Below, one piece after another: positions 55,759 to 64,000 of a DNA stretch of 64,000 nucleotides. A program made the position numbers and the translations under genes. The notes beneath the pieces were generated by a model. The model was not told the DNA's origin. It made no database searches and saw only the letters and a list, made by a program, of their open reading frames with translations. The stretch lies in the NCBI RefSeq assembly GCF_900090225.1, contig NZ_FMHY01000002.1:2790001-2854000 (forward strand). The letters run 5' to 3'. The number at the start of each line of letters is the position of its first letter. Position 1 is the first letter of the stretch. The DNA comes from Micromonospora eburnea (GTDB lineage Bacteria; Actinomycetota; Actinomycetes; Mycobacteriales; Micromonosporaceae).

Positions 55759-56181
55759 TCAGAGGTTGAGCGGCCCCGGGGCGCTGGCCAGCTCCCGGAA
55801 GCGCTCGCGCGGGTCCGGCACCAGCCGCCGGGTGGACAGGTCCAGCAGCCCGGCCACCCCGGTCAGCGTGGCGACCGGGGTGCCGTCCGGCCGGGTGTAG
55901 TTCTGGTCGATGTGGAACGTCTTGCGCTCGCCCCAGCGGAACTCGCAGGACACGTCCACCTCGTCGCCACCACGCAGCTCGCTGAGGTAGCGGACGGTGA
56001 CCTCCAGGGCGACCGGCCCCACGCCGCTGGCGATGAGCCGGTCCTGGGAGATGCCGGCGGCGCGCAGGCACTCCCACCGGGCGTGCTCGCCGTACTGGAG
56101 GTAGACGGCCTGGTTCAGGTGGCCCTGGGTGTCGAGCTCGTAGCCCCTGACGGTGATGCGTACCCGGAACGGATCTCCCAT
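55759..56181 (-). CDS. 4-hydroxybenzoyl-CoA thioesterase-like hotdog protein
   Basis: 140-aa acyl-CoA thioesterase. The signature is VRGYELDTQGHLNQAVYLQYGEHARWECL, with the catalytic Asp in ELDTQGHLN, and the sheet RGGDEVDVSCEFRWGERKTFHIDQ. It hydrolyses short or branched acyl-CoA thioesters; specificity unknown. ATG 56181 was chosen; an ATG 12 bp upstream (MLGR) is equally in frame. Not part of the longer open frame on this strand. Confidence 0.82.
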   Translation of the reverse strand: MGDPFRVRITVRGYELDTQGHLNQAVYLQYGEHARWECLRAAGISQDRLIASGVGPVALEVTVRYLSELRGGDEVDVSCEFRWGERKTFHIDQNYTRPDGTPVATLTGVAGLLDLSTRRLVPDPRERFRELASAPGPLNL

Positions 56182-56301
56182 TCGCCCGAGCATAGGCGGA
56201 CGATCCCGCGCGAGGCCGGCCCGGCGGCCGCTCGGCGGCACCGCCGGGCCGCTTTCGCCAATCGGACCGCACTCGCTCCGTGGGTGATTACCGTACGTGA
56301 C

Positions 56302-57552
56302 ATGGCCATCTTTCGTGTGACGCTCGGCGCGATCCTCGCCGTGCCCGCCGCAGTGGTCGTGCCAGCGGTGCCGACGGCAGCCGCGCCGTACGTGTCCTGC
56401 CCGGCTGTGAAGCCGCCGGTGCCCCCGCCCGCCGCGCCGTCCCCGCCGGCGGTCGACCGTGTCCAGGGGGCGGTCGGTGGGGAGGCGCTGGCGACGGCCG
56501 GGCTGGCCGTACCGGCGGGTGCGCCGACGGCGCCCGCGGTGACCGCGACCTCCTGGCTCGTGGCGGACCTCGATCGTGGGGTGGTGCTGGGCGGGTGCGG
56601 CCCCCACGAGTACCGGGCACCGGCCAGCGTGCAGAAGTTGCTGCTGGCGGAGACCCTGATGCCCCACCTCGACCCGGCCCAGGTGGTCGAGGTGAGCCGG
56701 GACGATCTGCGTGACCTCGATCCGGCCAGCTCGCTGATGGGGCTGGTGGAGGGCGGCCGGTACTCGATCGAAAGCCTGTGGCTGGGGCTCCTCCTCAAGT
56801 CCGGCAACGACGCGGCCAACGTGCTGGCCCGCGTCGGCGGCGGCAGCGCCGGCCGGCAGGGCGGCGTGCAGGCGATGAACGACGAGGCACACCGGCTGCG
56901 CGCGAACCAGACCCACGCGGCGACGCCCTCCGGCCTGGACGGCCCCGGCCAGTACACCAGCGCGTACGACCTCGCGCTGATCGCCCGGGCCGCGTTCGCC
57001 CGCGAGGACTTCCGGCGGTACATCGCCACCAGAACGGCGCAGATACCGGGCGAGTCGGGCACGCCGTCGCTCGCGCTCACCCACGACCTCACGCTGCTGG
57101 ACCACTACCCGGGGACGCTCGGCGGCAAGACCGGCTTCACCGACCTGGCCCGGCAGACGTACGTCGGGGTCGCCGAACGCGACGGCCGGCGCCTCGCGGT
57201 GACCCTGCTCGGCGCGGAGACCGCGCCGCTGGGCAGCCTCGGCGAGGCGGCAGCCCTGCTCAACTGGGGCTACAGCCTGGCACCCGACGCGTACGTCGGC
57301 CGGCTCGTCACCCCCGAGGAGAAGAGGGACGACCACGCCGTCGCCGCCGCGCACGGCGAGCGGAGCGACGGGGCCGCTGGCCGGTGGTCGTGGTCGTTGC
57401 CGGCTGCCCTCGCCCTCGGCGTGGCCGTACTCCTGGCCGCATTCGCGCTGACGATTCCGTGGCGACGCATGACCGCGCGACGCCGGGCCGACGAACGGCG
57501 ACGCGCCGAGGCGGCCGTAGCGCCCGTGGACCGCCGGGGCGGGGAGGTGTGA
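56302..57552 (+). CDS. D-alanyl-D-alanine carboxypeptidase (S11 family)
   Basis: 416-aa exported cell-wall enzyme that trims the terminal D-Ala of peptidoglycan stem peptides. After a signal peptide and a Pro-rich linker, the penicillin-binding motifs are S109-V-Q-K112 (SxxK), S167-G-N169 and K276-T-G278. A C-terminal helix (SLPAALALGVAVLLAAFALTI) anchors the protein, followed by a basic tail. ATG 56302 was chosen; a GTG at 56284 is the alternative. The unused longer frame runs back into the thioesterase gene. Confidence 0.88.
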   Translation: MAIFRVTLGAILAVPAAVVVPAVPTAAAPYVSCPAVKPPVPPPAAPSPPAVDRVQGAVGGEALATAGLAVPAGAPTAPAVTATSWLVADLDRGVVLGGCGPHEYRAPASVQKLLLAETLMPHLDPAQVVEVSRDDLRDLDPASSLMGLVEGGRYSIESLWLGLLLKSGNDAANVLARVGGGSAGRQGGVQAMNDEAHRLRANQTHAATPSGLDGPGQYTSAYDLALIARAAFAREDFRRYIATRTAQIPGESGTPSLALTHDLTLLDHYPGTLGGKTGFTDLARQTYVGVAERDGRRLAVTLLGAETAPLGSLGEAAALLNWGYSLAPDAYVGRLVTPEEKRDDHAVAAAHGERSDGAAGRWSWSLPAALALGVAVLLAAFALTIPWRRMTARRRADERRRAEAAVAPVDRRGGEV

Positions 57553-57568
57553 GAGGGTGCCAGACTGG

Positions 57569-57622
57569 TGATCCACGCCATGCGCCTGATCCACGCCATG
57601 CGCCTGATCGACTCCATGCGCC
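57569..57622 (+). repeat. Three 18-bp tandem repeats between genes
   Basis: Units at 57569-57586, 57587-57604 and 57605-57622 (TGATCCACGCCATGCGCC type, the last with changes). They lie in the 176-bp gap between the carboxypeptidase and a lipoprotein gene. Too few and too regular to be CRISPR. Confidence 0.8.
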
Positions 57623-57728
57623 GCAAACGGCGGTCTCGGAAGCCGCCGAGACCACCACATGCCGCACACGGAGCCGACTCCGGTGAAACCGGACGATCGG
57701 CGGCAGCGCGGCAATTAGGCTGCCGAGA

Positions 57729-58910
57729 GTGACGACCTGGCGGCGGAGCGGGCTTCTGTCGGCGGTGCTGCTGCTTCTTCTCGGTGCGGCCTGCACCACC
57801 GCTGACACCAACCGGCAGCGGCCCCGAGCGACCCCGTCGACGTCGACGGCGGGGACGCCGTCCGGGGCGCTGGCCGCCGGGATGCCCGCGTACCCGAATC
57901 CCGGGAACGTGTACGCGGGCGCGGGGCCGAACATGCTGGCCGAACCGGTACGGGCCGACAAGGCGTTGGTCTACGTGCCGAACACCAACAGCGACGACGT
58001 GTCGGTCATCGACCCGAACACCTACCGGGTCGTCGGCACCTTCCCGGGCGGCCCCGAACCGCAGCACGTCATACCGTCGTACAACCTGCGGACGCTGTAC
58101 GTCGCCTCCGACGAGGTCCCCGACGGCGGGCTCGTGCCGGTCGATCCGCGCACGGGCAAGCCGGGCGCGTTCCGGAAGCTGGAGGATGTTTACAACCTCT
58201 ACTTCACGCCGGACGGCAGGCAGGCCATCGTGGTCGCCGAGGCATACCAGCGGCTGGACTTCTACGACCTGGCCAGCTGGCAGCGGGTGCGCTCGGTGCG
58301 GTTTCCCGAGTGCAAGGGCGTGAACCACATGGACTACTCCGCCGACGGCAAGATCATGATGTTCAGCTGCGAGTTCGCCAACCGGATGCTCGTGCTCGAC
58401 ACGGCCAGCCTCCGCAAGCTGCGCGAGTTCACCCTGCCCGCGGCGACCGACGGGATGCCGCAGGACACCCGCCTCACCCCGGACGGGCAGCACTTCCTGG
58501 TCGCCGACATGCACGCCAACGGCGTCTACGTATTCGACGCGCAGGCGACGCGGCAGACCGGGTTCGTCCCCACCGGCAAGGGCGCGCACGGCATCTACTT
58601 CAGCCGTGACGGCAAACTCGCCTACGTCACCAACCGGGACGCCGGCAGCATCACCGTGCTCGACCTGGCCACCCTGAAACCCGCCACCACATGGAAGATC
58701 CCCGGCGGCGGCAGCCCCGACATGGGCAGTCTGTCCGCGGACGGCACCACGCTGTGGCTGTCCGGCCGCTACCACAACGAGGTCTACGCCCTGCGCACCA
58801 GCGACGGCAAGCTGCTCGCCCGTATCCCGGTCGGCAAGGGCCCGCACGGTCTGACCATCTGGCCCCAGCCGGGCCGCTACTCCCTCGGCCACACCGCCAA
58901 CATCCGCTGA
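57729..58910 (+). CDS. YVTN-type beta-propeller lipoprotein
   Basis: 393-aa lipoprotein; the lipobox LGAAC gives C22 as the lipid site. The body has seven-bladed propeller repeats such as KALVYVPNTNSDDVSVIDPN, GKIMMFSCEFANRMLVLDT, GQHFLVADMHANGVYVFDA and GKLAYVTNRDAGSITVLDLA. Such proteins often sit near redox enzymes or act as scaffold or sensor; the role here is unknown. The GTG at 57729 is the start that places the lipobox correctly. Confidence 0.85.
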   Translation: MTTWRRSGLLSAVLLLLLGAACTTADTNRQRPRATPSTSTAGTPSGALAAGMPAYPNPGNVYAGAGPNMLAEPVRADKALVYVPNTNSDDVSVIDPNTYRVVGTFPGGPEPQHVIPSYNLRTLYVASDEVPDGGLVPVDPRTGKPGAFRKLEDVYNLYFTPDGRQAIVVAEAYQRLDFYDLASWQRVRSVRFPECKGVNHMDYSADGKIMMFSCEFANRMLVLDTASLRKLREFTLPAATDGMPQDTRLTPDGQHFLVADMHANGVYVFDAQATRQTGFVPTGKGAHGIYFSRDGKLAYVTNRDAGSITVLDLATLKPATTWKIPGGGSPDMGSLSADGTTLWLSGRYHNEVYALRTSDGKLLARIPVGKGPHGLTIWPQPGRYSLGHTANIR

Positions 58911-58928
58911 CGCCGCCGGGCATCGGGC

Positions 58929-59961
58929 TCAGCCGTGCCCGTCGCCCCGATAGAGGTCCAGTTCGCCGTCCAGTTCGCCGTCCAGCTCGACGGCCAGCAC
59001 GGTGGCGTACTCGTCGAGTGCGGTGGGCGCGTCGAGGTAGAGCACCCGGGACGTCGGCGAAGCCGCCGACCACCCGGTGCGCCAGCCCGGCGCCGGTGTG
59101 CAGCACGGAGACCCGGCGTACGGCGTTGCGCAGGCCCCGCACCGCGACGAACTCCCGTGGCGCGTCGAAGCAGAACAGGTACACCACCCGGCGGTCCGCG
59201 GAGAGCGTGGACGGGCCGTAGTGGTGCCCGGGCGGCAACCCTGCCCGGGTGCCGTACACGGCGTCGCGGTTGCGGGCGATCCAGTCGCCCAGGCCCAGCA
59301 GCCGGTCGGTCTGCTCGGGCGTGATGGTGCCGTCCGCCTTCGGTCCGACGTCGAGCAGCAGGTTGCCGCCCGCGCCGATCACCTCCGCGAAGACGCGGAC
59401 GAGCTGCCGTACCGACTTGTGGTTGCGGTCCGGTGGCCGGTAGCCCCACGAGTCGTTGACGGTCAGGCACAACTCCCACGGGCCGTCGGGCGCGGTGACG
59501 GGGAGACCCTGTTCGGGGGTGGCGTAGTCGCCGAAGCCGGTCAGCCGCCCGTTGACGACGGTGTGTGGCGCCCGGACCCGGATCCGTTCGCCGAGTTCGG
59601 CGAACCGCCACTGGCTCTCGTCGCGCTCCCACTGCCCGTCGAACCAGAGCAGGTCGGGCGCGAACCGGTCGAGCAACTCGTCGAGCTGCGCCCGGTGGAA
59701 CGCCAGGAACCGCTCCCAGCGCTCGGGCGCCTCGCGACCCGGCGGCGCGTACGCCAGCGGGTTGTCGGAGTTGCCGTCCACGACCGGGCCCCGGACGGTG
59801 GCGTAGTCCGGATGGGACCAGTCCGCGTGGGAGAGGTAGAGCCCGACCTTGAGGCCGCGTCGGCGCATCGCCGCGGCGTACCCGGCGACCAGGTCGCGGC
59901 CGGCCGGTGCGCGCCGTACGACGGACAGGTCCCCGGCGTGCTGCGGCGGGCCGTGCGGCAC
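58929..59961 (-). pseudogene. Decayed GH29 alpha-L-fucosidase
   Basis: The reading frame starts inside the GH29 catalytic domain (DLVAGYAAAMRRRGLKVGLYLS, then LLDRFAPDLLWFDGQWERDE and IGAGGNLLLDVGPKADGTIT), so about 100 N-terminal residues are missing, where the oxidoreductase gene begins. Near 59046-59050 a base is lost: the frame passes from VVGGFADVPG to an Arg-rich tail, while the next frame continues VLYLDAPTALDEYATVLAVE and stops at 58929. Both a truncation and a frameshift mark it as non-functional. Confidence 0.8.
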
Positions 59962-60056
59962 CGGCGCGCAGGCGTGCGTGAGATGCTCGGACCGCTGCTC
60001 ACGGGGCCGGTTTCGTCGACGGCGGGCACCCTCCGCGGCAACGAACGGGGGTGGTC

Positions 60057-62981
60057 ATGAGTACGGATGCGGCCGGCGCGACGCGTCGGACACCGGACGC
60101 GGCGGCCACCCGCTCCCTCGTCGGCGCGCTGCGTCGCGCCGGCGTCGCCGAGGTCGACGACTCCCCACTGCGCCGATCGCTCTATTCCTCGGACGCGTCG
60201 CTGTACCGGATCGCGCCGCGGGTGGTCGTCTTGCCCCGGCACGCCGACGAGGTGCTCGCCGCGCTGGCCGTCGCCACGGCGCACGGGGTCTCGGTGACCA
60301 TGCGCGGCGCCGGCACCTCGATCGCCGGCAACGCGGTCGGATCCGGCATCGTGGTGGACACCAGCCGGCACCTCGACCGGGTGCTGGAGATCGACCCGGA
60401 GGGCCGGACCGCGCTGGTCGAACCGGGTGTCGTGCAGTCGAGCCTGCAACGTGCGGCGGCCCCGCACGGCCTGCGGTTCGGCCCCGACCCGTCGACCCAC
60501 AACCGGGCCACGCTGGGCGGGATGATCGGCAACAACGCGTGCGGGTCGCGGGCGCTGGGATACGGGCGCACCAGCGACAACGTCCTCGGCCTCGACGTGG
60601 TGGCCGGTACCGGCGAGCGCCTGCTGCTCGGTGCGATCGACGGCGCGACCGGGGACTCGCCGCTGCTGGCCGACCTCAGGCGGGTGGTCGGGGCGAACCT
60701 CGCCACGATCCGGACCGAGCTGGGCCGCTTCTCCCGCCAGGTCTCCGGATACTCCCTCGAACATCTGCTGCCCGAGCGGGGCTTCGACGTCGCCCGCGCG
60801 CTCGTCGGCTCGGAGGGCACCCTGGCCCTCACCCTCGCGGCCCGCGTACGCCTGGTCCGCGACGCCCCCGTACGCGTCCTGGTGGCTCTCGGCTACCCGT
60901 CGATGGTGGACGCCGCTGACGCGGTGCCGGCCGTCCTGCCGTACGCCCCGATCGCCTGCGAGGGCCTGGACGGGCGGATCGTGGACGTGGTACGCGCCCG
61001 CCGGGGCGCCGCCGCGGTGCCCGAGCTGCCCCGGGGCGGCGGCTGGCTGCTGGTGGAGCTGGCCGGTGACGTGCGGTCCGCGGTGCTGGACTCGGCGCGG
61101 CGGGTGGCCGCCGGGGCGGGCGCGCTCGACGCGACCGTGGTCACCGATCCCGCCCACGCGGCGGCGCTGTGGCGGATCCGGGAGGACGGGGCCGGGCTGT
61201 CCAGTCGTACGCCCAGCGGCGCGCCCGCCCACGCCGGCTGGGAGGACGCCGCCGTGCCGCCGGAGCGACTCGGCGCGTACCTGCGCGAGTTCGAGGCGCT
61301 GCTGGCCGACCACCGGCTGACCGGAGTGCCGTACGGCCACTTCGGCGACGGCTGCGTACACATCCGCATCGACTTCCCGCTGACCGCCGCCGGCGGTACG
61401 AAGGTCTTCAAGGACTTCCTGTACGCCGCCGGGGAGCTGGTCGCCCGGCACGGCGGGTCGATGTCCGGCGAGCACGGCGACGGGCGGGCCCGCGGCGAAC
61501 TGCTGCCGCTGATGTACCCGCCCGACGCGATCGCCCTGTTCGAGCGGGTCAAGGCGATCTTCGACCCGCGCGACGTGCTCAACCCGGGCGTCATCGTCCG
61601 GCCGGCGCCCCTGGACGCCGACGTGCGGGTCGCCGCCGCGCCGCCGCTGCGCCGCGCCGAGCTGCCCACCCTCGCGCTCGCCTACCGGCACGACCGGGGT
61701 GACCTGTCGATGGCCGTGCACCGGTGTACCGGCGTCGGCAAGTGCCGCGCCGACACCACCGGGTCCGGCGGCGTGATGTGCCCGTCGTTCCTGGCCACGC
61801 GGGACGAGAAGGACTCCACCCGGGGCCGGGCCCGGGTGTTGCAGGACGTGGTCTCCGGGCGGCTCGGCCCGCACGGCTGGCGCTCCGCCGCGCTGCGCGA
61901 CGCGCTGGACCTCTGCCTGGCCTGCAAGGGCTGCTCCGCCGACTGCCCGACCGGGGTGGACCTGGCCGCCTACAAGGCCGAGGCGCTGCACCAGCGCTAC
62001 CGCGGGCGGCTGCGCCCCCGGTCGCACTACGTCCTCGGTCGGCTGCCGCGCTGGGCCCGGCTGGTGGGCCGGGTGCCGGCCGTGACCCGCGCGCTCAACG
62101 CGGCGCTGCGCTCGACCGTGCTGCACCCGCTCGTCACCTGGTCCGCCGGGGTCGACGCCCGGCGTACGCTGCCGAGCCTGGCCACCACGACGTTCCGGCG
62201 CTGGTTCGCCCGGCGCGACCGGCCGTCCCCGTCGGGGCGGCACGGGGACGTGGTGCTGTTCGTCGACACCTTCACCGACGCCTTCTCACCCGAGGTCGGG
62301 CGGGCCGCCGTGGCGGTGCTGGAGCGGGCCGGTTACCGGGTACACGTGACCGGGAAGCCGGTCTGCTGCGGGCTGACCTGGATCTCCACCGGCCAGCTCG
62401 ACGGCGCTCGCCGGCAGGTGCGGGCCACCGTCGCCGCGTTGGCCCCGCACGTACGGGCCGGCGCCACGGTGGTCGGCCTGGAACCGTCCTGCACCGCGGT
62501 GCTGCGTTCCGACGCGCTCGAACTGCTCGACGGCGCGGACGCGGACGCCGCCGCCGAGGTCGCCGCGGCCACCCGTACGCTGGCCGAGCTGCTGACCGCC
62601 ACTCCCGACTGGGCGCCGCCCGACCTGACCGGGGTCACCGCCGTCGCCCAGCCGCACTGCCACCAACACGCGGTGCTGGGCTGGGACGCCGACGCGGCGC
62701 TGCTGACGCGGTCCGGCGTCGCGGTCCGGCGGCTCGGCGGCTGCTGCGGCCTCGCCGGCAACTTCGGCGTCGAGCGGGGCCACCACGAGGTCTCCGTCGC
62801 CGTCGCGGAGCACGACCTGCTTCCCGCCGTACGCGCCGCGGGGGCCGACACCGTGGTGCTCGCCGACGGATTCAGCTGTCGGAGCCAGCTCGACGCGCTC
62901 GCCGACCGGTCCGGGGAGCACCTGGCCCAGCTCCTCGCCCGGCACCTGCCGCCGGAACCGCCGACGGGCCGGTCGGGCTGA
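60057..62981 (+). CDS. Fused FAD/Fe-S 2-hydroxyacid dehydrogenase (GlcD-GlcF / DLD type)
   Basis: 974 aa from the ATG 60057 (a GTG at 60051 is also possible). The N-terminal half is an FAD PCMH oxidase: VSVTMRGAGTSIAGNAVGSG and GGMIGNNACGSRAL, then the C-terminal FAD domain with GHFGDGCVHIRIDFPL and GSMSGEHGDGRARG. The second half has two 4Fe-4S sites (CTGVGKCRADTT...MCPSF; CLACKGCSADCPTGVDL) and CCG domains (KPVCCGLTW; GGCCGLAGNFG). Such fusions oxidise D-lactate or glycolate and feed quinone. It begins where the fucosidase remnant ends. Confidence 0.88.
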   Translation: MSTDAAGATRRTPDAAATRSLVGALRRAGVAEVDDSPLRRSLYSSDASLYRIAPRVVVLPRHADEVLAALAVATAHGVSVTMRGAGTSIAGNAVGSGIVVDTSRHLDRVLEIDPEGRTALVEPGVVQSSLQRAAAPHGLRFGPDPSTHNRATLGGMIGNNACGSRALGYGRTSDNVLGLDVVAGTGERLLLGAIDGATGDSPLLADLRRVVGANLATIRTELGRFSRQVSGYSLEHLLPERGFDVARALVGSEGTLALTLAARVRLVRDAPVRVLVALGYPSMVDAADAVPAVLPYAPIACEGLDGRIVDVVRARRGAAAVPELPRGGGWLLVELAGDVRSAVLDSARRVAAGAGALDATVVTDPAHAAALWRIREDGAGLSSRTPSGAPAHAGWEDAAVPPERLGAYLREFEALLADHRLTGVPYGHFGDGCVHIRIDFPLTAAGGTKVFKDFLYAAGELVARHGGSMSGEHGDGRARGELLPLMYPPDAIALFERVKAIFDPRDVLNPGVIVRPAPLDADVRVAAAPPLRRAELPTLALAYRHDRGDLSMAVHRCTGVGKCRADTTGSGGVMCPSFLATRDEKDSTRGRARVLQDVVSGRLGPHGWRSAALRDALDLCLACKGCSADCPTGVDLAAYKAEALHQRYRGRLRPRSHYVLGRLPRWARLVGRVPAVTRALNAALRSTVLHPLVTWSAGVDARRTLPSLATTTFRRWFARRDRPSPSGRHGDVVLFVDTFTDAFSPEVGRAAVAVLERAGYRVHVTGKPVCCGLTWISTGQLDGARRQVRATVAALAPHVRAGATVVGLEPSCTAVLRSDALELLDGADADAAAEVAAATRTLAELLTATPDWAPPDLTGVTAVAQPHCHQHAVLGWDADAALLTRSGVAVRRLGGCCGLAGNFGVERGHHEVSVAVAEHDLLPAVRAAGADTVVLADGFSCRSQLDALADRSGEHLAQLLARHLPPEPPTGRSG

Positions 62982-63081
62982 GCGCCCGGGTGGACTCGGC
63001 TCGGTTGCCTTCCCGACACATCGGGCCACCTCCGTCGCTCGGCGGGTAGGTTCCTGTCACGGTCTGACTACCGGGAGGCGT

Positions 63082-64000
63082 ATGTCCGTGGCCGCGACGC
63101 TCGAACCCCGCCTGATTCCGAAACCCCGCCATGAGGTGGCCGAGGCCACCTCGATCAGTGACCGGGCCCGTTGGAAGGGCCTGCTCCGGCTGGCCCGACT
63201 ACGTTTCCTGCTCTACAACCTCCTGCCGGTGGGCCTCGCCGTGGCGGTGTCGGTCCATCAGGGTCACCCGCTCGACCTCACCTGGTACGCCGTCGCGCAA
63301 CTCTTCGCGTGGACGGTCCACGTCATGACGCACTTCTGCAACGAGTACTTCGACCTGGAGGCCGACCGCGCCAACGTCTACTTCACCCCGTGGACCGGCG
63401 GCAGCCGGGCACTGGTCGACGGCATGGTCGCACCCATGGTGTCGCTCGGCGCGGGGTTCGTCCTGTTCGGACTGTCGACGCTGATGGTCGCGATCATGCC
63501 GTCCTGGCAGGCGCGCGTGCTCGCCACCGCGGCCGTCGTGCTGGCCTGGTTCTACACCGCGCCGCCGGTGCGGCTCAACTACCGGGGCGCGGGCGAGCTG
63601 ACGGTCGCCGCGATCCTCAACGGCCTGTGGCCCGCCGTCGCGGTGGTGCTCCAGGCGGGCACCGTACCGATGCTCCTGCTGGCCGTGCTGGCACCCACGG
63701 CCGTGCTGCAGGTGGCGCGGATGATGGTGATGAACCTGGGGGACCGCCGGTCCGACGCCACGGTCGGCAAGCGCACCTTGCCGGTCATCGTCGGCTACCG
63801 GACGGCGGTACGCCTGATCGTCGGCGCGCAACCCGTCGCGTACGCGATGCTCACCGCCTTCGCCCTGCTCGGCTGGGTGCCGTGGCTGGTGTGGGCGGCG
63901 ATGGCCGCCACCGCCCCGCTGTCGGTCTGGCTCGTCATCCAGCTCCGCGCCGGGGCGATGCGCGACCTCGACCCCCGGCGCATGACACCGGTGGTGTTCT
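63082..64000 (+). CDS. UbiA-family prenyltransferase (partial, runs off the end)
   Basis: Membrane prenyltransferase, 306 codons in the window and no stop before the end. Both prenyl-diphosphate motifs are present: NEYFDLEADRAN (N-x-x-x-D-x-x-x-D, around residue 88) and NLGDRRSDATVGKRT, with helices between. This is the UbiA/MenA pattern; it may make menaquinone or another prenylated quinone or lipid. ATG 63082 follows GGGAGGCGT. Confidence 0.87.
   Translation, partial: MSVAATLEPRLIPKPRHEVAEATSISDRARWKGLLRLARLRFLLYNLLPVGLAVAVSVHQGHPLDLTWYAVAQLFAWTVHVMTHFCNEYFDLEADRANVYFTPWTGGSRALVDGMVAPMVSLGAGFVLFGLSTLMVAIMPSWQARVLATAAVVLAWFYTAPPVRLNYRGAGELTVAAILNGLWPAVAVVLQAGTVPMLLLAVLAPTAVLQVARMMVMNLGDRRSDATVGKRTLPVIVGYRTAVRLIVGAQPVAYAMLTAFALLGWVPWLVWAAMAATAPLSVWLVIQLRAGAMRDLDPRRMTPVVF

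Noticed and set aside
57569..57622. Possible CRISPR array at the 18-bp repeats
   Set aside because: Only three adjacent units without spacers.
59541..62243. A 900-codon minus-strand frame across the FAD/Fe-S gene
   Set aside because: Shadow of the real plus-strand gene; Arg/Gly-rich composition and no domain.

Overview
The window is GC-rich actinomycete chromosome. GTG and occasional TTG starts, 4-bp start/stop overlaps, a cobalamin riboswitch on class Ia ribonucleotide reductase, streptogrisin-type and M36 secreted proteases, AfsR-like STAND regulators and a group 1h-type [NiFe] hydrogenase all point to a soil actinobacterium. The style resembles Micromonosporaceae, but that placement is inference, not a computed assignment. 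I see no rRNA, tRNA, CRISPR array, transposase or prophage genes.

Layout. 1-4990: the end of a complex I operon (nuoK tail, nuoL, nuoM, nuoN); nuoL carries an in-frame array of 24-bp repeats. 5072-8173: a secreted M36 metalloprotease with a long conserved leader; a paralogue at 29950-33045 shares that leader and a nearly identical 870-bp 3' block. 8184-10721: a divergent pair, a protein fusing a uracil-DNA-glycosylase-like domain to an R-S-E ADP-ribosyltransferase, facing a macrodomain protein. This is my best candidate for an undescribed system. 10793-15800: a LysE exporter, a thioesterase, and nrdA-nrdB with two NrdR-like boxes, a cobalamin riboswitch and a hairpin. 15864-29569: mixed functions, including an M1 peptidase, a SnoaL-like protein with a divergent MmyB-type regulator, DadA with a divergent PucR regulator, a DMT transporter, an HTH-STAND-TPR protein, a NaChBac-like channel with an unusual filter, and DUF305/LVIVD proteins. 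33265-38005: a cation/proton antiporter, a YjbR protein and a large membrane hydrolase.

38153-52388 is a complete-looking oxygen-insensitive, high-affinity-type [NiFe] hydrogenase locus. The plus strand holds a PadR regulator, two SIS proteins around an atypical HypC, and hypF, which has a probable single-base frameshift. The minus strand holds, in order of transcription, a 482-aa protein, the maturation protease, hypA, a hemerythrin, small subunit, large subunit, a NifU-like protein, a DUF5947 protein, two very small proteins, hypC, hypD and hypE. No hypB is visible. The small subunit has the CxxD signature of the actinobacterial atmospheric-H2 type, so the product probably scavenges trace H2 and feeds electrons to respiration.

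52641-64000: a streptogrisin-like protease, RecD2 helicase, a thioesterase, a D,D-carboxypeptidase, a beta-propeller lipoprotein, a decayed fucosidase, a fused FAD/Fe-S 2-hydroxyacid dehydrogenase and a UbiA-type prenyltransferase that runs off the end.
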